Assembly (NCBI RefSeq): GCF_019711195.1
Contig: NZ_CP081299.1
Span: 7,474,501-7,538,500 of the forward strand
Origin: Dyadobacter sp. NIV53
Lineage (GTDB): Bacteria > Bacteroidota > Bacteroidia > Cytophagales > Spirosomataceae
Length of the DNA: 64,000 bases
Direction: 5' to 3'
In this document: positions 1 through 11,300 of the stretch, piece after piece
Position numbering within the stretch: the stretch's first letter is position 1
Layout of the letters: the number at the start of each line of letters is the position of its first letter
Notes under the pieces: model-generated
Databases searched by the model: none
Seen by the model: the letters and a program-made list of their open reading frames with translations, nothing else
Told to the model about the DNA's origin: nothing
Made by a program: the position numbers and the translations under genes

Positions 1-1
1 G

Positions 2-1000
2 CGCGGACAATTTGCTGAGCAAAAGAAATCGATGCAGGAAAACTACGAGCAAAAGTCCAAGATCTATGAATCAATAGTTCCTTTCACAGCTTACAGTTCA
101 GGAAGTATAAAAGAATGGAATGCCAAGACCAAAGAAATCATGGCTTTTCAGGATCAGTGGGTTTCTTTGAAAGGGATCATGCCAAGGGAAGAGGGAAAAG
201 AACTGAGTAAAAAGTTCTGGGCAAGCCTGAAAACATTCTTCAACAATAAAGGTGAATTTTTCCGCCAGCTCGAAAGTAAAAGAGAGCAGAACCTGGAATT
301 GAAAAATCAATTGTGCGCTGAAGCAGAAGCGATTCTTGCAACGGGTGAAGACAATGCTTCTAATACGCAAAAGATTATTGAATTACAGAAAAAATGGAAA
401 GGTATTGGCCAGGTGCCGGAGAAATATAAAGATACCATTTATGACCGTTTCAAAAAGGCCTGTGATGCTTACTTCAATCAGAAACGTGCCAAGAACAAGG
501 AAGTTGAGGAGGAATTTGAAGAGAACCTGAAACGGAAAACAGATTTGATCGAAAGGATTGAACAGGCAGCAAGCGGCAAGGATGAATCATCTTTGAATCT
601 TTTAACTGCATTTAAGAGCGAATGGTCATCCATTGGATTTGTTCCCAAGAAAGATATGCAGGCTATTCAGAAGCGCTATATTGCGGCTATAAACACGTAT
701 GTAAGTGCAATTGGCCAATTGTCAACAAGAGAAAAGGAGCAGGCTGTACTCGAAAGCGAAGTGGAATTGGTGCGGGATGGAGAAAGCAATCGTAATCTTT
801 TCAGAAAAGAAAGTGATATCCGTCGTAAGGTGACACAGCTTGAAAATGACATTGCTTTGTGGCAGAATAATATTGAGTTCTTTGCGAAATCAAAAACTTC
901 GGATCGTTTGAAAGCGGAATTTGAGAGAAAGATAAATAGTGCTTTAACTCAGTTAGAAGAATTGAAACATCAACTGTCTATAATTCAGGAGGCTATATAA
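2..1000 (+). CDS. DUF349 domain-containing protein, 5' end missing
   Basis: The reading frame is open to the left window edge, so the first visible Met at 32 is probably internal. About 330 residues are visible. They are highly charged and helical, with repeated segments of the type LQKKWKxIGxVP...YDRFKKACDAYF (near residues 120-150 counted from Met32) and EWSSIGFVPKKD...IQKRYIAAI (near 195-220). That repeat is typical of DUF349 proteins, which carry several tandem helical DUF349 units. The C-terminus is a long coiled coil ending at the stop at 998-1000. The cellular role of the family in Bacteroidota is not established, and I infer only a cytosolic helical scaffold protein. The tRNA promoter follows directly downstream. 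Confidence 0.8.
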   Translation, partial: RGQFAEQKKSMQENYEQKSKIYESIVPFTAYSSGSIKEWNAKTKEIMAFQDQWVSLKGIMPREEGKELSKKFWASLKTFFNNKGEFFRQLESKREQNLELKNQLCAEAEAILATGEDNASNTQKIIELQKKWKGIGQVPEKYKDTIYDRFKKACDAYFNQKRAKNKEVEEEFEENLKRKTDLIERIEQAASGKDESSLNLLTAFKSEWSSIGFVPKKDMQAIQKRYIAAINTYVSAIGQLSTREKEQAVLESEVELVRDGESNRNLFRKESDIRRKVTQLENDIALWQNNIEFFAKSKTSDRLKAEFERKINSALTQLEELKHQLSIIQEAI

Positions 1001-1036
1001 AAGCTGAAAAAAACTTTTAAAAAAGTTTGCAAAGAG

Positions 1037-1067
1037 TTGCGCTGAATAGTCTTTTCTACTACTTTTG
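1037..1067 (+). promoter_or_regulatory. Promoter of the tRNA-Thr gene
   Basis: TTG at 1037-1039 and TACTTTTG at 1060-1067 are separated by 20 bases. This is an exact match to the Bacteroidota housekeeping promoter TTG-N19..21-TAnnTTTG. Transcription would begin near 1074, about 38 bases before the mature tRNA. Confidence 0.75.
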
Positions 1068-1111
1068 CACCATGATAACGGAATAACAAACGGTATCGGC
1101 CAGTAAAAAAG

Positions 1112-1184
<73 letters not shown>

Positions 1185-1194
1185 CTTGAAAATC

Positions 1195-1227
1195 AAGCAC
1201 TTAGCGAATTTCGTTAAGTGCTTTTTT
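1195..1227 (+). terminator. Rho-independent terminator of tRNA-Thr
   Basis: The stem AAGCACTTA...TAAGTGCTT is followed by a T run at 1222-1227. It lies 10 bases after the tRNA. Confidence 0.8.
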
Positions 1228-1573
1228 GTTGTATTTGGTTTAGATATTTTCATGGTGCCATAACCCATTCCTAATTTTGAATTAAATATTTGTGATGGTA
1301 CATCTATTTAAATATTTTACTTTGTGAACAACACATAAAACTGACTTAATAAAATTGCTATAAAAGTAAATGTATCAGCGCAATGAATTCATTTGTTAGG
1401 TTAAACACTGCGCTTTCGGTCATACATTTTTTAGCATCAAGAACAAATGCTGACCTTTGTTCCCCAATTTTACTTTTATACCTTTATTGAACAACAATTT
1501 CTGCCTGACGAACTAGGACGCCTTCCTCAAAAAGCTTCAACTTCTGTAACTGGTTTAACCTGCACAAAAGGCT
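1228..1573. other. Intergenic gap before the broken hydrolase
   Basis: AT-rich DNA with no credible ORF. TAATTTTG at 1272-1279 matches the -7 consensus, but there is no TTG at the right distance upstream, so I do not call a promoter. The open reading frame that begins at 1447 is probably not translated: its first 42 or so residues resemble no signal peptide and precede the real start at 1574. Confidence 0.5.
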
Positions 1574-3011
1574 ATGTCTATAAAGCAACTCCCGATATTC
1601 CTTTTTTTATGTTCTGTGGTTTTACCTTGTATGCCCAAAACAAAAAGGCAAAACTGTCAGAAATTATGCAGACATACCATAATTACAATATGTTTGACGG
1701 TGCGGTGTTAGTTGCTGAAAATGGTAAAATAATTTACAAAGGGGCATTTGGGTTGGCAAACAGGGAATGGAATATTCCCAACGCAACCGACACAAAGTTT
1801 ATGATCGGCTCGGTTTCCAAGTCATTAACTGCTACGCTGATGCTAATTCAGGTTCAGAAAGGTTTGGTGGATTTGAATAAAACCGTTTCAGACTACTTAC
1901 CTGATTTAAAACCAAACCTGCGGCCAATGTCACGGTAAAACAGTTACTTAGCCATACATCCGGAATGCCGAACTATGATATTATTAAAGATTTTTTTCTA
2001 AGGTTCAGCCGGCAGAGTTTTACGAGAGAAGATTATGTAAAGGTATATGCAGACTCTGCGCTTGCGTTTGAGCCTGGTTCCAGGTATGCGTACAGCAGCT
2101 GGGGATACTTTACTTTGGGTTGCATCATGGAAAAGGTTACGGGGAAATCCTATTCACAATTGATGAAGGAAGATATTTTCGATAAAGTGCAGATGAAAAA
2201 TTCCGGCTCCTACCACCATTTGCAGGTTGTGCCCAAACGAGCAACGGGATATGATTACAGTTTTGGTGGTTTTACGAGCGCAGATTTTCGCGATCAGTCA
2301 AATACAATGGCGACTGGTGATCTTTATTCTACGGTGGACGATCTTTTTAAATTTCATCTGGCCCTACAGGATCATACATTATTGACCAAATCTTTGACGG
2401 ATGAAATGCTAACACCCGGAAAGAGGCCGGCCAGATATGGATATGGCTGGTTCAATCAAAACTTTAAATATACAGATGTCGACAGTGTCGGTGCAAACTT
2501 CCATTTGGGAATGACCGACGGCTTTATTTCCTTCATGCTCCGCATACCTTCCACCAATAGCTTTGCTGTTATTCTGTGTAACAGTTCCCCAACTGATTTT
2601 TTTGGAATAACAAAGAATCTGGTTAAAATTCTATATGACAAACCTGTTAGTGTAAAACAGCCGGTACACAAAAAGATAGAAACTTACATATCCCAGATAG
2701 GTACAGAAAAAGCTGTTGCAGAATATAAAAAAATGAAAGCCGATACAGTTAATAATTATGTCGACTGGATTTCAATGAATTTTATTGCCGAACAGTTACT
2801 GAACTTAAAACGGTATAACGACGCCAGGTTAATAGCAGAAAATAATGCAACGGAGTTTCCGGACAAAGACCTGGTCATGCTTACATTGGGAAATGTTTAC
2901 CTGGCATTAAACAGAAAAGAGGATGCGATCAGGTTTTATAAGAAAGCGCTGCAAATATATCCGGGATATCAGGAAGCAAAAAATAGGTTGAAAGAGCTTG
3001 AGACCAGGTAA
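1574..3011 (+). pseudogene. Serine hydrolase (beta-lactamase / PBP-like) with TPR tail, two frameshifts
   Basis: Secreted serine hydrolase of the class C beta-lactamase/D-Ala-D-Ala peptidase family, read in three frames. ATG 1574 begins an ideal signal peptide (MSIKQLPIFLF...FTLYAQ) only if one T is added to the T7 run at 1602-1608. A second one-base loss near 1918-1926 separates the frame ending at 1938 from the frame that carries VTVKQLLSHTSGMPNYD. The SxxK nucleophile motif (SVSK) lies in the middle part. YSS follows in the third part where the family usually has YxN. Repaired, the protein would be 479 residues, with tetratricopeptide-like helices in the last 90 or so. Both lesions are single-base losses, so this is either a decaying gene or two sequencing errors. 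No neighbour suggests its substrate. Confidence 0.75.
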
Positions 3012-3113
3012 GTGTCTTTTTCCTTAATCTGAATGATGGAATTTAACCGGTTTTGAATCTCAAATATATTTTATAGTGTTAAACCTGTTTGTCGCAGATT
3101 TAACTATCCTCAC

Positions 3114-3506
3114 TCACAAATTCAACTTTCCATAGCTGTTATTGTACACTTTTCCTTCTTTTGGATGCGTAAATTTCAGTGCAGACCAGATTCGATTAAT
3201 GCTCAGGCAAGTACTTTCAACAAGGCCAAATTCGTAACCCATTTCAATGACCTTTTTTATTGACAGGTCAGTGTCCAATTGTTTATTTTTCGGCCAGGAA
3301 ACCCATAACATTCCTTGTAGGCCGAGATGGGCTTTTAGCTTTGGGAAATGCTCCTTAAACTCAGTCTGTTTGGTTACAAACAAATGTATGTAATCAAAAC
3401 TTCCTTTAAGTTCATCAGAATAATTAATATCAGGCAGTTCAATCGCCGCAACTGCTTCGTCCGGCGCTTTTATCATTATGGCTCGGGTGCCAGACTGAAT
3501 ACCCAT
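3114..3506 (-). CDS. DUF3052-like protein
   Basis: 130 residues read from ATG 3506. The pattern (K/M)GIQSGTRAIMIKAPD, then FVTKQTEF, MLWVSWPKNKQLDTDLS and LSINRIWSALKF, matches the DUF3052 family, small proteins with a methyltransferase-like fold lacking obvious catalytic residues. Family members usually begin a little earlier with a short segment ending in ...KK(L/M)GI. Here an upstream ATG would give MVKSVSKK joined to MGIQSG if the A7 run on this strand (3506-3512) had one more base. The annotated start may therefore be about eight residues short. Function unknown. It converges with the serine hydrolase and has no operon partner. Confidence 0.65.
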   Translation of the reverse strand: MGIQSGTRAIMIKAPDEAVAAIELPDINYSDELKGSFDYIHLFVTKQTEFKEHFPKLKAHLGLQGMLWVSWPKNKQLDTDLSIKKVIEMGYEFGLVESTCLSINRIWSALKFTHPKEGKVYNNSYGKLNL

Positions 3507-3787
3507 TTTTTTGAAACAGATTTCACCATTGATCTATTTTATGTTTTAATTGTTCCGTTCATTTATTTGTTAAAAGATCAGTGTAATTTCTGACAGCATT
3601 TTGCAGCAGTTGGACTGATTATTTCAGTAGTATAACAAACAGATTATTACATTTCTTAGGTTGCATCAAACAATTAAATCACCTTCAATTGATTATTTAT
3701 GAAATAGGTCTTTTCAATTCAAATGTTAAATAAAATCATTTCTTACTAAATATGGTTATTTTGTACATTTTATAAACATTTCTTTTA

Positions 3788-6700
3788 ATGCAAAATTGGT
3801 TGTGGTACTTTTTATTGATCGTTGTATGTCTGCTTGGACTTTCAGGAACTGGCCTGACTCAGTCTTCTGACTATCAGTTTGCACGATATAGTGCTGAAAA
3901 AGGACTTTCACATAACCAGGTAAATTGCTTTTTAAAAGACAGACAGGGATTTGTCTGGATCGGCACCGCAGACGGGCTAAACCGATTTGACGGTTATTCT
4001 TTCAAAATATTTAAGCATAGTCCCGCTGATTCTACAAGCCTGACTGATCACCACGTCATTGACCTTTTTGAAGATCCGGACGGTTACATCTGGATTAATA
4101 CAAATAAGGGTTATAATATTTATGATCCATCTACTGAACAGATTGATAAAAATGTCAATCGTGCAGCAAAACGACTAGGCTTGCCCGATGCCAACTTTAA
4201 CAGGATTTTCAAAAACAAAAACGGGGATTACTGGATCAGTCATAACCGGTTTGGATTATTAAAATTCCGGCCTTCTAAAAAGCTTTTGTTAGCCGTAAAG
4301 TTTCGGCCCGAAAAAGCTGGTGGTTTGCAGGCAGGAGCTTCACTTCCAGTTATTTCCGATTTTAACGAAGACGGTTCCGGAAATTTATGGGTAGTTTATG
4401 ATAATGGTTTTTTGGCAAGACTGGATGCAAAAACTTATAAACCAACTTACCAGAGCAGTTTGCTCAAAGACAAAAAGCTTGGGAATTCCACAAACCACCG
4501 CGTATATGTTGACGAACAAGGAGAACCATGGGTATACATCGTCCGGGCTGTGCGGGGAGCTTTTTACTTTGATTTAACAAAAAACGAATTACTTACAGTC
4601 AACACTTCGGCACTGGTTTTTAAGCTTAATAACAATATTGTCAGCGCCATTATTTCGGGGCCGGATGGGAAAATCTGGATTGGAACGGACCACGGAGGAA
4701 TTAACATTATTGATAAAAAAAACGGGTCGGTAGGTGCATTGCAATACGACACCAACAATCCGAAAACGATTAGTCAGAACAGCATCCTGGCTTTGTATAA
4801 AGATGCGACAGGTATGATCTGGGCAGGTACCTTTAAAAAGGGTTTTTGCAATTATCACAAAAATATCTTCAAGTTTTCTCTAATCCGGCATTTACCGTCC
4901 AATGTTGGCAGCCTTCCTTTTGACGACGTAAATGTTTTTGCTGAGGACCGGAAGGGAAATATTTGGATCGGCGCCAACGGGGGTGGACTGATCCATTATG
5001 ATCGGGGCAAAAATACTTTTAAGCAGTATAAAAATATTCCCGGAGATGAATCCAGTCTGAGTAACAACGTTATTGTCAGTTTATTTCTGGATAAAAGTGA
5101 TGTGTTGTGGATTGGTACTTATTTTGGAGGGCTCAACAGTTTTGACGGAAAAACATTCAGACGATACCTGCACAATCCGTCCGATTCAACCAGTTTGGTA
5201 GACGACCGGGTTTGGGAAATCTTTGAGGATTCGAGCCGGCGACTTTGGGTCGGGACGCTGGGAGATGGCCTGGATTTGTTTGATCGCAAAAAAAGTACCT
5301 TTAAACATTACCGTCCTTTCGCTCCCAACTCGATCAGTTCTTTCTACATCGCCTCCATTATTGAGGACAAAGAAGGTGACATCTGGTTTGGTACGGCTTA
5401 CGGAATCGATGTGCTTAAGAGAAATGCTGACAAATTCGTGCACTTCGGGCATGATGCAAAAAATCCAAAAAGTCTGAGCAGTGACGCAGTTATTTCGCTT
5501 GCTGAAGATGGCCTGGGAAACATCTGGATCGGAACGTCGGAAGGATTAAATCTTTATGATAAAAAACGTAACATGTTCACAGCCTATGATTCCAATGATG
5601 GTTTGCCAGATAATTCAATATTGACCATTGCGGTTGATGCGAAACAGAATTTATGGCTTGGAACGCCAAAAGGACTGGTTAATTTTCGTATAACTAAAAG
5701 AAACGGGACGTTGCCGGCAAAATTTGATATCAGGGCTTATAATGAAGTGGATGGTTTGCAGGGCAGAAGTTTTAACGAAAATGCAGCGATCAGGCTTCGT
5801 ACAGGTGAACTGATTTTTGGTGGTGCTAATGGATTTACTATATTTTCACCGGACAAACTGGAAGATGAGCCCATAATTTCAGAAGTTGTACTAACTGACT
5901 TCCAGGTTTTTAACAAAAGTATAAAGCCGGACGAAAAACTGAATGGAAAAATTGTGTTGCAAAAATCAATTTCAATTACCGATGAAATTCAGTTGAAATA
6001 CAGTCAGAATGTGTTTACGATCGAATTTGCAGCACTTAATTTTTTGCATTCGGATAAAAACCATTATCTGTACCGACTCGAAGGATTTAATGACCGCTGG
6101 TTTGAGGCTGATAACAACACACGAAAAGTCACTTACACCAATCTTGATCCGGGACAGTACGTCTTTAAAGTGAAGATGAAACAAGGTGATGCTGTTTCAA
6201 AAGAACGTATTCTTAAAATTCAGATCGATCCTCCGTTTTGGAAAACACCTCTTGCCTATATCGCTTACTTTTTACTGATCGTGGGTGCACTCGCAGTTGC
6301 GCGTTGGGTCATCCTGGAAAGGGAACGACTGAATTTTAAACTGGAACAGGAGAGGAGGGAAGCATTGCAATTGCATGAGCTGGATATGATGAAAATCAAA
6401 TTTTTCACCAACGTCAGCCATGAGTTTCGTACGCCGCTCACGCTGATGCTCACACCGCTGGAAGGACTTTTACATAATCTGCAGGCTGATTTGGGTGTTC
6501 GTAATCAGCTTTCGATGATCCATAGAAATGCACGCAGGCTGCTGAATTTAGTGACGCAGCTTCTTGACTTCAAAAAGCTTGAAGTGGAAGAAACGCGGTT
6601 CAGTCCGGAAAAAGGGGATATTATCCGGTTCATCAGGGAAATCGCTTTTACTTTTTCGGATTTATCCGAACGCAAACACATCATCTTCACTTTTGAAACG

Positions 6701-7942
6701 GATATCGAATCCCGCTATGCCCTTTTTGATCAGGAAAAACTTTCCAGAATCATGTACAATCTTTTGTCCAATGCATTCAAATTCACACCAGAAAATGGAA
6801 GCGTTTCTGTAATAGTCAAGATTGTGGATTTAGAAGGAGCGGAGCAGCTGGAAGTCAGGGTTGGAGATTCTGGAATAGGCATTCCGTTTGTAGCTCAGGC
6901 CAAAGTTTTTGATCGCTTTTTTCAACATACTTTACCTGATCATATAGTTAATCAGGGAAGTGGGATCGGACTTTCTATCACCTGGGAGTTTGTGAAACTG
7001 CACGGAGGAAATATTGTTGTGGAAAGTGATGAAGGCAAAGGCAGTACTTTCATCATGCATTTGCCGCTAGGCGTAGTGGAAAATGCCAGCACGTTACCGG
7101 AAACGGTACAAAAAGTATTTACCAAAGAAGAATCACCTGAGTCAGAAGAAATCCAGGCTGTTATGGATCGAAAAAACAAACCAGTACTGCTGTTGGTTGA
7201 GGATAATGATGAGTTTCGGGAATATCTTCGGGAAGTGCTTCAAAAAAATTATAAGATCCACGAGGCTGCAAATGGAAAAACGGGTTTGGAAATCACTTTG
7301 GAAATTATTCCGGACCTGATTGTGAGCGATGTTATGATGCCTGAAATGGACGGGATGCAACTATGCCGGATGATTAAGACGGACAACAGGATTTCGCACA
7401 TTCCAGTCATATTACTTACAGCCCGGGCGGAAGAGGAACAGCAGCTTCAGGGTTATGAGACTGGTGCTGATGCGTACGTGACTAAACCATTCCGGCTGGA
7501 TATTTTACAGGCTCAGATCCGCAACCTGATACGGCTTAGGGAAAGTTTTCAAAAACAGTTTCAAAAACATATTCACATCGGGCCAAGTGAAATTGCTGTA
7601 CGATCACTGGATGAACAATTTATTAACAAGGCCGTAAAAGTAGTGGAAGAAAACATGGTGAATCCGGAATATACGGTGGAAGAACTTAGTTCAGAAATGG
7701 CAATGAGCAGAATGTATCTGTATAAAAAATTGTTGTCGCTGACAGGGAAAACCCCTGTAGAATTTATCAGGATCATCAGGATACGCAGGGCCGCATCACT
7801 ACTCGAAAAAAGCCAGCTGACAGTTTCAGAAATCGCCTATCAGGTCGGTTTTAATAACCCTAAATATTTTGCCAAACTCTTTAAGGAAGAATATAAAGTA
7901 CTTCCGACAGAGTACCGGAAAAAGGATCTGATCAATGAATAA
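3788..7942 (+). CDS. Hybrid two-component system regulator (HTCS) of the xyloglucan-type locus
   Basis: 1384 residues combining sensor kinase and response regulator in one chain, the standard regulator of Bacteroidota glycan loci. In order: signal peptide (1-25); a long periplasmic two-component propeller with repeated WIGTxxGLNRFD / WIGTxxGG units (about 30-690); a Y_Y_Y domain near 750-810 (YRLEGFNDRWFEADN); a membrane helix near 822-842; a HisKA with H878 in SHEFRTPL; a HATPase with N box NAFKFTPENG near 995; a receiver with D1181 in SDVMMPEMDG; and an AraC-type HTH at the C-terminus (about 1290-1380). By family knowledge the propeller dimer binds an oligosaccharide in the periplasm and the cytosolic HTH activates the adjacent susC operon. 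All signature residues are present. A terminator follows at 8051-8090, so the regulator is transcribed apart from susC. Confidence 0.95.
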   Translation: MQNWLWYFLLIVVCLLGLSGTGLTQSSDYQFARYSAEKGLSHNQVNCFLKDRQGFVWIGTADGLNRFDGYSFKIFKHSPADSTSLTDHHVIDLFEDPDGYIWINTNKGYNIYDPSTEQIDKNVNRAAKRLGLPDANFNRIFKNKNGDYWISHNRFGLLKFRPSKKLLLAVKFRPEKAGGLQAGASLPVISDFNEDGSGNLWVVYDNGFLARLDAKTYKPTYQSSLLKDKKLGNSTNHRVYVDEQGEPWVYIVRAVRGAFYFDLTKNELLTVNTSALVFKLNNNIVSAIISGPDGKIWIGTDHGGINIIDKKNGSVGALQYDTNNPKTISQNSILALYKDATGMIWAGTFKKGFCNYHKNIFKFSLIRHLPSNVGSLPFDDVNVFAEDRKGNIWIGANGGGLIHYDRGKNTFKQYKNIPGDESSLSNNVIVSLFLDKSDVLWIGTYFGGLNSFDGKTFRRYLHNPSDSTSLVDDRVWEIFEDSSRRLWVGTLGDGLDLFDRKKSTFKHYRPFAPNSISSFYIASIIEDKEGDIWFGTAYGIDVLKRNADKFVHFGHDAKNPKSLSSDAVISLAEDGLGNIWIGTSEGLNLYDKKRNMFTAYDSNDGLPDNSILTIAVDAKQNLWLGTPKGLVNFRITKRNGTLPAKFDIRAYNEVDGLQGRSFNENAAIRLRTGELIFGGANGFTIFSPDKLEDEPIISEVVLTDFQVFNKSIKPDEKLNGKIVLQKSISITDEIQLKYSQNVFTIEFAALNFLHSDKNHYLYRLEGFNDRWFEADNNTRKVTYTNLDPGQYVFKVKMKQGDAVSKERILKIQIDPPFWKTPLAYIAYFLLIVGALAVARWVILERERLNFKLEQERREALQLHELDMMKIKFFTNVSHEFRTPLTLMLTPLEGLLHNLQADLGVRNQLSMIHRNARRLLNLVTQLLDFKKLEVEETRFSPEKGDIIRFIREIAFTFSDLSERKHIIFTFETDIESRYALFDQEKLSRIMYNLLSNAFKFTPENGSVSVIVKIVDLEGAEQLEVRVGDSGIGIPFVAQAKVFDRFFQHTLPDHIVNQGSGIGLSITWEFVKLHGGNIVVESDEGKGSTFIMHLPLGVVENASTLPETVQKVFTKEESPESEEIQAVMDRKNKPVLLLVEDNDEFREYLREVLQKNYKIHEAANGKTGLEITLEIIPDLIVSDVMMPEMDGMQLCRMIKTDNRISHIPVILLTARAEEEQQLQGYETGADAYVTKPFRLDILQAQIRNLIRLRESFQKQFQKHIHIGPSEIAVRSLDEQFINKAVKVVEENMVNPEYTVEELSSEMAMSRMYLYKKLLSLTGKTPVEFIRIIRIRRAASLLEKSQLTVSEIAYQVGFNNPKYFAKLFKEEYKVLPTEYRKKDLINE

Positions 7943-8050
7943 AACACTGAAATTCCCAACCTTAAATCCGATTTTGTAAAGGATTAATTGCATATATAGA
8001 TGATATTCTTATCGGAATAATACAACAAATAGATTTTATTGTTTTACTGC

Positions 8051-8090
8051 AAATGAGATTCTTTCCAATCGGGAGAATCTCATTTTTTTT
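8051..8090 (+). terminator. Terminator after the hybrid regulator
   Basis: A perfect 12-base stem AAATGAGATTCT (8051-8062) / AGAATCTCATTT (8074-8085) is followed by a T run to 8090. It separates the regulator from the susC operon. Confidence 0.85.
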
Positions 8091-8150
8091 CATTTTTGTT
8101 TCGAAAACATTAATATTAGCAGAAAATAATGCCCTTTTTTACCCTTAGTT

Positions 8151-8158
8151 TACATTTG
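8151..8158 (+). promoter_or_regulatory. Probable -7 element of the susC operon
   Basis: TACATTTG fits the TAnnTTTG consensus. No TTG lies 19-21 bases upstream, which is common for activator-dependent promoters and fits control by the upstream hybrid regulator. Transcription would begin near 8165, giving a leader of roughly 160 bases before ATG 8325. The activator site itself cannot be identified by eye. Confidence 0.45.
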
Positions 8159-8324
8159 AATACCTATCTGTAAACATTTGGCACCCCTGCTCTTTAATTT
8201 TATCCATCACATTTGATCAAAAATAAATTCGAAATATACCAAAAGAAGATAATGCGAAGGCTATTATTGGAAATGTATAAACCGAATGAATTTGTCCAAT
8301 GCATTTTTTAACCTTAAAACAATT

Positions 8325-11300
8325 ATGCAACTAAACGTGTACCCAAGCAGAAGGGCAAAGCGAAGCCTGGAATCCCTTATGAAGTCCTTACGCACTTCTC
8401 TGTTCTTAACAGGAATGATGCTGGCTTCAGGAGGTCTTTTTGCCCAGCAGGATGTCAAAAAAACCGTCACCGGTTCGGTCTTATCAGAAGATGGAAGCGA
8501 TGGGATTCCCGGAGTGAGTGTAGTAATAAAAGGCACATCAAACGGAACAACAACCAATAACCAGGGCGTGTTTACGATTGAAGCGTCGGCTGGCAGCACA
8601 CTTGTTTTTTCCTTTATCGGATATGAAACAAAGGAGGCAAGTGTGGGTAATAAAACCAAAATTGAAATAAAACTTAAAGAAAGTATTGCCAATCTGAACG
8701 AGGTGGTGGTGGTAGGTTACGGCGAAATGAAAAAAACGGATGTATCCAGTTCACAGGTAACCGTTTCAGGTAAAGACCTTAGCAAAACGATCAATACTTC
8801 TCTGGAGCAAGGTTTACAAGGGCGAGCTGCCAACGTAATGGTTCAGCAGAACTCCGGACAGCCGGGTGCAGCCCCTTCCGTTTTGATACGCGGATTGAGC
8901 TCCTTGACTGGAACTACACAGCCTCTGTATGTAATTGACGGTGTGCAGATTAAGCCTGATAATATGAAGGACGATCCGAATAACCGGCCTACTGGTTTTT
9001 CAAACATACTTTCCAGTATTAACCCGGATGATATTGAAACGATTAACGTGTTGCAGGGACCTTCGGCAACTGCTATTTATGGTGCCGTGGGTGCGAATGG
9101 GGTTGTGATGATCACGACAAAAAGAGGAAAAGCAGGAGAAGCCAAGATTACCTTCAATTCTTTACTGACGTTGCAGGCTGAGCCAAAACATATAGATGTA
9201 ATGAATCTCAGCCAGTATGCGCAGTTTAGAAACGAATTGGCTGCAATTGGAGGAACTGCAACAGATCCGGATTTTGCTGATCCTTCGGTATTAGGAAAGG
9301 GAACCGATTGGCAGAGTGCGTTATTTCGTCCTACAACATTGCAAAAGTATTCTCTTGGATTAAGCGGAGGAACTGAAAAGACGACTTACTACTTATCCGG
9401 CGAATATTTTAACCAAAAAGGTATTGTTGAAGGCTCTGGTTTCAAGCGTTATAATTCACGTCTGAATCTGGAAAACCAGACACGGAGCTGGCTGAAAGTA
9501 GGAGCTAACCTAAGCGTGGGTATTACTGAAGAAAAAGTGAATACTTCCAATGGCGGTATTATTCAGCTTGCGCTGGATCAGAATCCGAGTGTACCCGTTA
9601 CCAATCCCGACGGAAGCTGGGGTGGACCTGCTACTACGCAGTTCCAGTTTTCTAACCCGGTGATGATTTCAAAAATCAATAACGATTACAATCGGCGGAC
9701 ATCCATTTTGGGAAGTCTATTTGCAGATGTAAAATTATCGAAACGTCTGACATGGCATACAGAAGCGAACGGTAGTTCTGAGTTTTTGAAATACTACTCT
9801 TTCCATCCTTCTTATACCATTGGCGGTTATGTGGTATCGCAGGATGCGGCAACTTCTACCCGCTCTGTCAATACCAATACCTGGTGGAGTTTGCATAGCA
9901 GGGTGCAGTACGATTTGAAACTGGATAAGCATAGTGTTAATTTAATGGCTGGTCATGAAGCTCAGTCTTTTACTTACGAATCTTTGACAGGAACGCGTAA
10001 AAAATTCATTACCAATACTATTGAAGAGCTTTCCGGCGGTGATGGTTCTTCGATCTCCAATGTCAGCAATAGCAGCAGTAAAGGTTCGGGCTCAAGGGAA
10101 TCTTATTTTGCGCGTTTGAATTACAGCTTCAAAGACCGCTACATCGTACAGGGAACATACCGGATGGATGGTTCATCTGCGTTTCGCCAGGGCCGTCGCT
10201 GGGGTAATTTTCCAGCCGTTTCTGTGGCATGGAGGGCTTCTGAGGAAGAATTCCTTAAAGCTGTACCTGCTATCAATGACCTGAAATTCCGTTTTGAAGT
10301 TGGCCGCTCAGGTAACCAGGGCAGTGGTGGAAATGCTATTTATTCCACATTACAAGCTGTACCAACAGGCTGGGGAACAGGGTTTCTTGCATCCAACTTT
10401 GCCAATGAATTCCTTACCTGGGAAAAAGATGATGTGATTAACGCAGGTATGGATCTGCACATGTTCAGCAACCGAATTGAGCTGATCGTGGATGCCTATA
10501 TGAAAGATATTAAAAGTCTGATCACAATCAATTCATATCCTTTCAGTTATGGAGGTGATATAGCTTATTCGCCAGGATATCTTAGCTGGCCGTCAGTGAA
10601 TGCAGGTTCCATGCGTAATAAAGGGATTGGATTTACTTTGAATACTGTTAATATTGACAAAGGTGGTTTTTATTGGAAAACAGGCCTTAACCTTTCTTTC
10701 GACAGAAATAAAGTAACTTCCCTTCTGAATCCGATCACACCGATCTGGAATGCTACTTCCGTAGGTTTCAAAACCGAAGTGGGAAAGCCTGCAAGTATGA
10801 TCACAGGTTACATTGCTGAGGGAATTTTCCAGGATGCAAATGACATTAAAGATCACGCAATTCAGACTTCAAACGGAGAATTGACGATCAATCCGGCAAC
10901 CGGAACGTGGATCGGAGATACCAAATTCAAAGACTTAAACGGCGATGGTGTAATTGATGCTGAAGATCGTACCGTCATTGGTAATCCATGGCCAAAATTC
11001 ACGCTGGGTTTGAATAACAATGTGATGTACAAAAACTTTGAGCTTAATGCATTTCTGACCGGCAGTTTCAAAAATGACGTGCTGAACTATCCACGTTACC
11101 GCGCTGAAATCCCCGGAAACGGAGGAACATTTGGAAATCAATGGTCGTCCGTTGCGAATTATGCTAAACCAAGCAGTTACAATGTAGGAGATGCCGAAAC
11201 AGCTACATTAACCAACCCGGGTTATGTGATTCCGAGAATTGCTCCTGGTGATCCAAACGGTAACAGCCGTATGAATACCAACTTTATTGAAGACGGCTCA

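Noticed and set aside
1447..1573. ATG 1447 as start of the serine hydrolase
   Set aside because: The 42 or so residues it adds look random and contain no signal peptide. A proper signal peptide starts at 1574 in another frame.
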